Assembly: GCA_028565635.1 (NCBI GenBank)
Contig: JAOXYB010102381.1
Span: 1 to 21,340, forward strand
Direction of reading: 5' to 3'
Length of the DNA: 21,340 nucleotides
From: Phoronis ovalis
Taxonomy: Eukaryota > Phoronida > Phoronidae
Below the pieces are notes generated by a model, which saw only the letters and a program-made list of their open reading frames with translations, did no database searches and was not told the DNA's origin. Of this stretch, positions 20,001-21,340 are shown piece by piece. The position numbers and the translations under genes are program-made. Numbering within the stretch: the first letter of the stretch is position 1; every line of letters starts with the position of its first letter.

Positions 20001-20528
20001 CCTAAAGTTTGGAAATTAAGTGCTACAAGTTGACAGCCAGCATTCCAGAAAACTTGAGGCATAAAATTACTAGAATCCACTCTGGTGCCCTTTGGATAAA
20101 TTCTACTCATCTGACGCTTGTTATAACTTGAAAGTGGTAAAGGAATCTTTTGCGAAATATTATTATCTTAATTTCATAATATTAATGACTAGCATGTACA
20201 TGTACAATATCAATATTATACTAAATCAAAATAAAATAAAATAAATCAAAATAAAATAAATACATTATTTTGAAAGAATACAGAAGAAACTGCTTTATAT
20301 TGTAGAGGTTGTTTTTCGTTACAGGTTTGTATTATGATTCTAAAGTCCCATAGCGTAACAATCTCTCTTGACAGAACATTATAATTTTTGGATTATGTTT
20401 TAGAATACTGAATGAAACTGTTGATGCTAAAAGTAAAGGATACTTGACAAACTCTACAGGCTGTTCTTTGAGTTTGGCCATGGCTTGAGTTTCCACAAAC
20501 GAAGAGATCTCATAGCTTCTATCCTTTT
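1874..20528 (-). CDS. Phospholipase C-beta, 3' half (16 coding exons, 5' part outside window)
   Basis: PLC-beta hydrolyses PI(4,5)P2 to IP3 and diacylglycerol at the plasma membrane and is activated by G-alpha-q and G-beta-gamma. Sixteen exons join in phase: 20444-20528, 20002-20126, 19353-19507, 17295-17459, 16683-16782, 16232-16336, 14468-14565, 14140-14157, 10080-10305, 9499-9579, 6369-6487, 5969-6016, 4772-4966, 3968-4239, 3100-3244, 1874-2026. They total 2090 nt, about 695 codons, and end in TAA. The domain order is Y box, C2, LANPI helix-turn-helix, low-complexity linker and a distal C-terminal domain of about 310 residues, as in PLC-beta. PLC-delta and PLC-gamma lack this long C-terminal extension. 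[16 protein letters not shown] and a terminal S/T-X-L motif favour the PLCB1/2/3 group; PLCB4-like remains possible. The PH, EF-hand and X-box exons lie beyond the right edge. Exon boundaries are predicted from splice motifs and family similarity, not from transcripts. Confidence 0.93.
2027..3099 (-). other. PLC-beta intron, about 1.07 kb
   Basis: This is the intron between the last two coding exons (donor gtataa, acceptor ttttgtag). I see no further exon or clear mobile element in it. It is AT-rich with poly-T runs. Confidence 0.6.
3100..3244 (-). CDS. PLC-beta exon: distal C-terminal domain, late helix
   Basis: This 145-nt exon has acceptor ...ttcatttcag and donor AAAGAGGAG|gtataa, ending in phase 0. 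It encodes [19 protein letters not shown], then [20 protein letters not shown], then KSVDAEKEE. The pattern LQPKLKQ..L..A resembles the helix near the end of the PLCB1 distal domain (the DEKPKLQ-ELEQEY region), and it feeds directly into the terminal exon. Confidence 0.92.
3245..3967 (-). other. PLC-beta intron, about 0.7 kb
   Basis: Non-coding intron sequence with donor gtactg and acceptor catttcag. Nothing beyond AT-rich sequence was recognised. Confidence 0.6.
3968..4239 (-). CDS. PLC-beta exon: distal C-terminal domain, central helices
   Basis: This 272-nt exon starts in phase 0 and ends in phase 2, with acceptor ...catttgtag and donor CTGCAAAG|gtactg. It starts [19 protein letters not shown] and ends [12 protein letters not shown]; the split codon gives Arg. 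The content is almost entirely long, charged, heptad-like helix ([18 protein letters not shown]), as expected for the antiparallel helical bundle of the PLC-beta distal domain. That domain promotes membrane association and Gq GTPase-activating activity in vertebrates. Confidence 0.92.
4240..4771 (-). other. PLC-beta intron, about 0.5 kb
   Basis: Non-coding intron with donor gtaagg and acceptor gcatttgtag. No repeat or exon recognised. Confidence 0.6.
4772..4966 (-). CDS. PLC-beta exon: distal C-terminal domain, basic helix
   Basis: This 195-nt exon (65 codons) is phase 0 at both ends, with acceptor ...gcaatctatag and donor AAAAAT|gtaagg. It is strongly helical and charged: [17 protein letters not shown], then [18 protein letters not shown], then [16 protein letters not shown]. 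The Lys/Arg cluster resembles the basic faces of the PLC-beta distal domain that bind membrane, and the Lys-rich patch in PLCB1 linked to nuclear localisation. Which of these roles applies here is inference. Confidence 0.9.
4967..5968 (-). other. PLC-beta intron, about 1.0 kb
   Basis: Non-coding intron with donor gtatga and acceptor tctatag. An open frame of about 70 codons on the minus strand (5207-5422) has no family resemblance and no paired splice signals, so it is not called. Confidence 0.55.
5969..6016 (-). CDS. PLC-beta short exon: distal C-terminal helix
   Basis: This is a 48-nt, 16-codon exon, phase 0 at both ends, with acceptor ...aataggttgcag and donor TCTACA|gtatga. It encodes [16 protein letters not shown], a charged helical segment joining KHNRK before it to VKGELHDKH after it. 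Without splicing, the frame stops immediately after the donor (GTA TGA). It is short and weakly conserved, so the support is splice signals and frame; it could be skipped without a frameshift. Confidence 0.72.
6108..6339. repeat. Tandem duplication of about 110-123 bp inside an intron
   Basis: Two head-to-tail copies, 6108-6230 and about 6231-6339. They share gaaaactgac-gatgtttcttt, cattac-aagtgtggatattt, ctgatcact and the end aacatgcacctca. The second copy is shorter by deletion of the ctacagtaactg segment. It lies in the intron just downstream of the exon that begins the distal C-terminal domain. Confidence 0.85.
6369..6487 (-). CDS. PLC-beta exon: start of distal C-terminal domain
   Basis: This 119-nt exon has acceptor ...gcatatttccag and donor CGAAAG|gttagt, ending in phase 0. 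It encodes [20 protein letters not shown], then [19 protein letters not shown]. The PTP-(L/V)-EEL-K pattern followed by a K/E-rich helix containing KKH-(R/K) marks the start of the distal C-terminal domain in PLC-beta. A second possible donor inside the exon (AAAAAG|gtaaaa at 6425) would drop 19 codons in frame. Confidence 0.88.
6830..8480. repeat. Degenerate tandem array, unit about 310 bp
   Basis: An ordered set of boxes recurs in the same orientation. The gccaccagtcggccatcttgga box occurs near 6838, 7068, 7380, 7690, 7816 (decayed) and 8309. The cacctagcctatta box occurs near 6971, 7256, 7570, 7999 and 8213. The gaatatgaagctga box and the gcgagacaaagaaagt box recur between them. Full spacing is about 310-312 bp, with truncated units in between. 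It lies in the 3-kb intron between exons 9499-9579 and 6369-6487. It has no coding content; open frames across it are by-products of the repeat. Confidence 0.85.
8344..8480. repeat. 137-bp near-identical direct repeat, copy 1
   Basis: From caattaatgacatgcaatg to catatgtaagcact, identical to 9313-9449 except one base (caaatatg versus caaacatg). It contains the tail of the tandem family (atgaagctgatcgggtaaaa) followed by tatgcgcaatgggcata, a reduced form of the hairpin at the left window edge. Confidence 0.92.
8481..9312. other. Unique 832-bp spacer between the two 137-bp copies
   Basis: No convincing open frame and no terminal inverted repeats found. A short ccagtagcat sequence occurs near both ends (about 8493 and 9298). 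The middle (about 8840-8910) is more GC-rich than the surroundings. It could be an insertion that split a repeat or the unique part of a segmental duplication. Confidence 0.4.
9313..9449. repeat. 137-bp near-identical direct repeat, copy 2
   Basis: Copy 2 of the block at 8344-8480, offset by exactly 969 bp in the same orientation with one mismatch. It ends 49 bp below the end of the exon at 9499-9579, so it sits just inside the donor side of that intron. Confidence 0.92.
9499..9579 (-). CDS. PLC-beta exon: linker, second part
   Basis: This 81-nt exon has acceptor ...taattttag and donor GTTACTA|gtaagt, phase 1 at both ends. It reads [18 protein letters not shown], then AQVAINRVT; the first Ala and the Lys that follows are split codons. 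It has no recognisable domain. It is supported by strong splice signals, matching phases, and continuity into the conserved KPTPVDELK start of the next exon. Since 81 nt is a multiple of three and both ends share a phase, skipping it would preserve the frame. Confidence 0.85.
9580..10079 (-). other. PLC-beta intron, 0.5 kb
   Basis: Non-coding intron with donor gtatga and acceptor taattttag. Nothing further recognised. Confidence 0.6.
10080..10305 (-). CDS. PLC-beta exon: linker after C2, low complexity
   Basis: This 226-nt exon has acceptor ...gtattttacag and donor GGGTCAG|gtatga, phase 0 to phase 1. It starts [20 protein letters not shown] and ends in a Ser/Gly/Asn/Asp-rich tract ([13 protein letters not shown]). 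It occupies the poorly conserved linker between the LANPI helix-turn-helix and the distal C-terminal domain. That region is variable and disordered in PLC-beta and contains an autoinhibitory helix in vertebrates. I cannot align such a helix with confidence here. Confidence 0.85.
10739..10925. mobile_element. Short inverted-repeat element (MITE) with G/C-run tips
   Basis: The left end is CCC, a run of G, then cagtcaatatgaaagt-ggta; the right end is its inverse, acccactttcatattgactg then a C run, t, cccc. The arms pair over about 40 bases, including catgttcca/tggaacatg. An identical 8-bp sequence, cattttct, lies immediately outside each end (10731-10738 and 10926-10933) and looks like a target-site duplication. 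A length near 187 bp, inverted ends and an 8-bp duplication suggest a non-autonomous hAT-like element; the superfamily is inference. Confidence 0.8.
11776..12072. repeat. Inverted repeat (foldback) with 37-bp core arms
   Basis: The sequence at 11776-11812 (containing acctttcaattctgattatg) is the reverse complement of 12036-12072 with one mismatch in 37. Weaker pairing continues outwards (cttcaacctttgtttttgg versus its counterpart near 12085-12105). Total span is about 300 bp or more. This resembles a MITE, but I could not define clean ends or a target-site duplication. Confidence 0.7.
12408..13445. mobile_element. Roughly 1-kb element with 55-bp terminal inverted repeats
   Basis: The left end (12408-12462, starting gggatcatctcaaaagttat) matches the reverse complement of the right end (13391-13445) with about 4 mismatches in 55. 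The flanks are ggttaa on the left and tatgttaa on the right, so a TA or TTAA target is possible but not clean. The interior is richer in GC and CpG than the surrounding intron. It holds a plus-strand open frame of 113 codons at 12599-12940 whose product I do not recognise. Probably a DNA transposon or its non-autonomous remnant. Confidence 0.72.
13446..14139 (-). other. PLC-beta intron remainder beside the microexon
   Basis: AT-rich intron sequence between the 1-kb element and the microexon. An open frame of 67 codons on the plus strand (13903-14106) shows no coding character. Together with 10306-12407 it makes up a 3.8-kb intron. Confidence 0.5.
14140..14157 (-). CDS. Predicted 18-nt PLC-beta microexon (EEEQPK)
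   Basis: The acceptor has a long T tract followed by gacccattcag, and the donor is CCAAAG|gtatat. The 18 bases between them encode EEEQPK in phase 0. It lies between two phase-0 exons and would extend the acidic stretch ...EDFDVD|EEEQPK|EEIETS. The reading frame is intact with or without it, so it may be a cassette exon. No homology can be claimed for six residues; the evidence is splice signals, phase and composition only. Confidence 0.5.
14468..14565 (-). CDS. PLC-beta exon: LANPI helix-turn-helix (G-alpha-q contact)
   Basis: This 98-nt exon has acceptor ...ttattctacag and donor GTTGAC|gtgagt. It begins in phase 1 (TCA G|AT) and ends in phase 0. It encodes [20 protein letters not shown] and [13 protein letters not shown]. 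In vertebrate PLC-beta-3 the equivalent (D)ALANPI...QL segment, just after C2, forms a helix-turn-helix that engages activated G-alpha-q. The core Leu, Asn and Pro are conserved here, so Gq coupling is expected. Confidence 0.94.
14566..15958 (-). other. PLC-beta intron, non-coding part
   Basis: This is most of a 1.67-kb intron between the C2-end exon and the LANPI exon. It contains one exon-like 40-bp segment at 14760-14799 with good splice signals that would break the frame (see findings). Otherwise nothing was recognised. Confidence 0.5.
15960..16089 (+). mobile_element. Truncated non-LTR-like element tail ending in TTGAAC repeats
   Basis: The sequence agcccatttgggggctgggt is followed by an AT-rich stretch and then four perfect tandem TTGAAC units (16064-16087). 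A short 3' fragment ending in a simple-repeat tail is how several non-LTR retroelement families end. No reverse-transcriptase coding sequence is present, so it would be a 5'-truncated or SINE-like copy. Family not identified. Confidence 0.45.
16232..16336 (-). CDS. PLC-beta exon: C2 domain, end (GYRHI..DYVPD)
   Basis: This is a 105-nt exon, too short to stand out as an open frame. The acceptor is ...ttttcttctag and the donor TTCTCAG|gtaagc, phase 1 at both ends. It reads GYRHISLRN, then [19 protein letters not shown], then PDAFS. These are the conserved GYRH-LRN, LP-LFV and DYVPD segments, exactly filling the gap between GLRP and [16 protein letters not shown]-repeat tail lies only about 145 bp downstream in the intron. 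Confidence 0.94.
16337..16682 (-). other. PLC-beta intron, 0.35 kb
   Basis: Short intron with donor gtaata and acceptor ttttcttctag. No other feature recognised. Confidence 0.65.
16683..16782 (-). CDS. PLC-beta exon: C2 domain, middle
   Basis: This 100-nt exon starts in phase 0 and ends in phase 1, with acceptor ...aatttaag and donor CGACCAG|gtaata. It reads [18 protein letters not shown], then [15 protein letters not shown]. This matches the family pattern VVLP-LA-LRIAV...GKF-GHRI-P. The acceptor tract is weak (gatttaatttaag), but exact continuity of reading frame and homology with both neighbouring exons supports it. Confidence 0.93.
16783..17294 (-). other. PLC-beta intron, 0.5 kb
   Basis: Intron with donor gtaaat and a weak acceptor tract (ttaatttaag). 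No other feature recognised. Confidence 0.6.
17295..17459 (-). CDS. PLC-beta exon: C2 domain, first part
   Basis: This 165-nt exon is phase 0 at both ends, with acceptor ...ctactatag and donor AAAAAG|gtaaat. It encodes [35 protein letters not shown] and [29 protein letters not shown] and NP-(Y/W)-NEE are conserved C2 beta-strand segments of PLC-beta. The C2 domain packs against the catalytic barrel and forms part of the G-alpha-q-facing surface. Confidence 0.95.
17460..18205 (-). other. PLC-beta intron, right of the mariner-like insertion in transcript order
   Basis: AT-rich intron sequence; nothing recognised apart from a short perfect hairpin, aggtatc-ggtta-gatacct, near 18142-18160. Confidence 0.5.
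18208..18828. mobile_element. Non-autonomous mariner/Tc1-like element, TA-flanked
   Basis: The left end CACTGTGACCGGAATTAAAT and the right end (reverse complement CAGGGTGACCGAAATTAAAT) match at 17 of 20 bases. Each is flanked directly by TA (18206-18207 and 18829-18830). Ends of the CAGGGTG-CC type with a TA duplication are characteristic of the Tc1/mariner superfamily. The 621-bp interior is AT-rich with no transposase frame, so it would need a transposase in trans. It lies in the intron between the 19353-19507 and 17295-17459 exons. Confidence 0.68.
18831..19352 (-). other. PLC-beta intron next to the C2-start exon
   Basis: Intron sequence running to the donor gtaagt at 19352. Open frames here on the minus strand are read-through from the 19353-19507 exon or chance. 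Confidence 0.55.
19353..19507 (-). CDS. PLC-beta exon: Y box end and start of C2
   Basis: This 155-nt exon has acceptor ...gtttttag and donor ATTAAA|gtaagt, and ends in phase 0. It reads [13 protein letters not shown], then [19 protein letters not shown], then [20 protein letters not shown] and VDGIVA-T-S-K are signature segments where the Y box passes into the C2 domain in PLCB1-type enzymes. The Cys in EYNACSGY sits where vertebrates usually have Gly or Lys. Confidence 0.95.
19508..20001 (-). other. PLC-beta intron, 0.5 kb
   Basis: Intron with donor gtaggt and acceptor gtttttag. It contains a run of about 10 T at 19968-19977. No other feature recognised. Confidence 0.6.
20002..20126 (-). 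CDS. PLC-beta exon: Y box core (SRIYPKG, WNAGCQ)
   Basis: This 125-nt exon has acceptor ...actttcaag and donor CTTTAG|gtaggt. It carries [20 protein letters not shown] and [15 protein letters not shown]. The Arg and Tyr of SRIYP align with Arg549 and Tyr551 of PLC-delta-1, which line the inositol phosphate pocket, so both active-site positions are intact. It ends in phase 1; the split codon with the next exon gives Asp (QTL-D-LAMQ). Confidence 0.95.
20220..20265. repeat. Simple AT-rich repeat (aaataaaataaatc)
   Basis: Short tandem of aaatcaaaataaaataaaat-type units inside the 317-bp intron between the first two visible exons. Confidence 0.7.
20444..20528 (-). CDS. PLC-beta exon: start of Y box (SSFVET)
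   Basis: This is the first PLC-beta exon visible in the window. The acceptor is ...ttttccag and the donor GTCAA|gtatcc. It begins with the last two bases of a codon and ends after two bases. It reads ...[17 protein letters not shown]... then PVEFV. The second Ser of SSF corresponds to Ser522 of PLC-delta-1, a substrate-phosphate contact in that enzyme. The junction with the next exon makes Asn, giving VEFVNYNKRQ, which is typical of the family. Confidence 0.93.
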
Positions 20529-21221
20529 CTGGAAAATAAAAAAATTCTAGTTATACGATAGTTAACACTATAAAGTTTGCATTGACAAGCAGCTTTGTTA
20601 ACCTTTCACTTTTTATACATTCAAGTAAAGCACAGAAGCAGATGGTGGCTCTTAGCACAGACAGTAGTTCAAAGCAACCCAGAACTTAAGAGCTCGATTT
20701 GACATATATGTGCCCTGTAAAATAATATATATCAGCTGCTTTCGTACTCTTAACTATTAAGATCTGATTCAACAGGCAAAGTTGCATGTACTTGGGAATT
20801 GGTACTAACTGCAATAATATGCAGGACTGCTACTTTTGTCCTGTTAACATGTTATTCGTTTGTTCTTGGTGGCACCACCCAAATATTCTTACAACTTGTG
20901 TTTTGAGAATGTCTTGTGCGTACACATTCACAGAATGCTGAAATGTGGTAACACTTGGGTTTGTGACCACTGTTGCCACTAATTATTTGCAAGTAGTCTA
21001 ATACATGAATGCAATGTCAAATAACAAAGTAAGTGCAATGTGACAGATTAATAATGTGACACATGGTAAGATGATCAGAGATGGATGGCACAACATATTG
21101 AAAAGTGGCAGTTGGATATGCTCCATGCTAAAGGGTCTATTTTTTGCGATTTTGAGCATGTTTGTGTGAACAGGGGAGTTGTTCTTAAGTCCGTTTTGAT
21201 ATAAAAATGTCTCCATTTAGG
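20529..21221 (-). other. PLC-beta intron, partial (continues past right edge)
   Basis: Sequence upstream of the first visible exon. I looked for the preceding conserved PLC-beta segment (end of the X-Y linker, Y-box start) and did not find it, so that exon must lie outside the window. Confidence 0.55.
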
Positions 21222-21340
21222 TTATAAACAAGAGGTCTGCTGGTGCAGACAGATGCCCATCACATGATATAGTTTCTTGAGTTGTAAAGCCATCTATGTC
21301 ACCTGGCCTAATACACCTACCAACCTAGTGGCCTTAAATT
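21222..21340. repeat. Interspersed repeat fragment at right window edge
   Basis: It starts aacaagaggtctgctggtgc, with a perfect hairpin gtctgc-tggt-gcagac, then agatgcccatcac. Further on, gtcacctggcctaatacacc and accaacctagtggcctt match the cacctagcctattacaccca box of the array at 6.8-8.5 kb. It runs off the window. Confidence 0.65.

Noticed and set aside
1-21340. Bacterial-type systems (operons, CRISPR, defence islands, riboswitches)
   Set aside because: The window has spliced eukaryotic gene structure throughout; no regular spacer array and no bacterial gene was seen.

Overview
This is a eukaryotic (animal) genomic window, AT-rich and intron-rich. It carries the 3' half of one gene on the minus strand: a phospholipase C-beta (PLC-beta), the Gq-regulated phosphoinositide-specific phospholipase. 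Reading from high to low coordinates, I can chain 16 coding exons (20528 down to the stop codon at 1876-1874). All have GT/AG boundaries and compatible phases, and they give about 695 codons plus a partial first codon. The 5' half (PH domain, EF hands, X box, promoter, start codon) lies beyond the right edge of the window.

Layout by coordinate. 20528-19353: three exons with the catalytic Y box ([27 protein letters not shown] motifs). 17459-14468: four exons with the C2 domain and the following LANPI helix-turn-helix, which contacts activated G-alpha-q in vertebrate PLC-beta. 14157-14140: a predicted 18-nt microexon. 10305-9499: two exons with a low-complexity Ser/Gly/Asn linker. 6487-1874: six exons with the long, charged, helical distal C-terminal domain, ending in a PDZ-ligand-like LTDL tail. 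The fragment resembles the PLCB1/2/3 group more than PLCB4/norpA, judged from remembered family motifs.

The introns hold most of the non-coding structure. There is a degenerate tandem array of about 310-bp units (about 6.8-8.5 kb) and a 137-bp near-perfect direct duplication 969 bp apart. A short G/C-tipped inverted-repeat element has an 8-bp target-site duplication (about 10.74-10.93 kb). Other elements are a foldback pair (11.8-12.1 kb), a roughly 1-kb element with 55-bp inverted repeats (12.4-13.4 kb), a TA-flanked mariner-like non-autonomous element (18.2-18.8 kb), and a TTGAAC-tailed sequence that looks like a retroelement end (about 16.0 kb). Both window edges carry pieces of the family seen in the tandem array.

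The organism is a metazoan, probably a marine invertebrate. The repeats suggest a lophotrochozoan or another non-vertebrate, but that is a weak inference. I see no bacterial operon, CRISPR array, rRNA or convincing tRNA. The only gene I can support is the PLC-beta gene.
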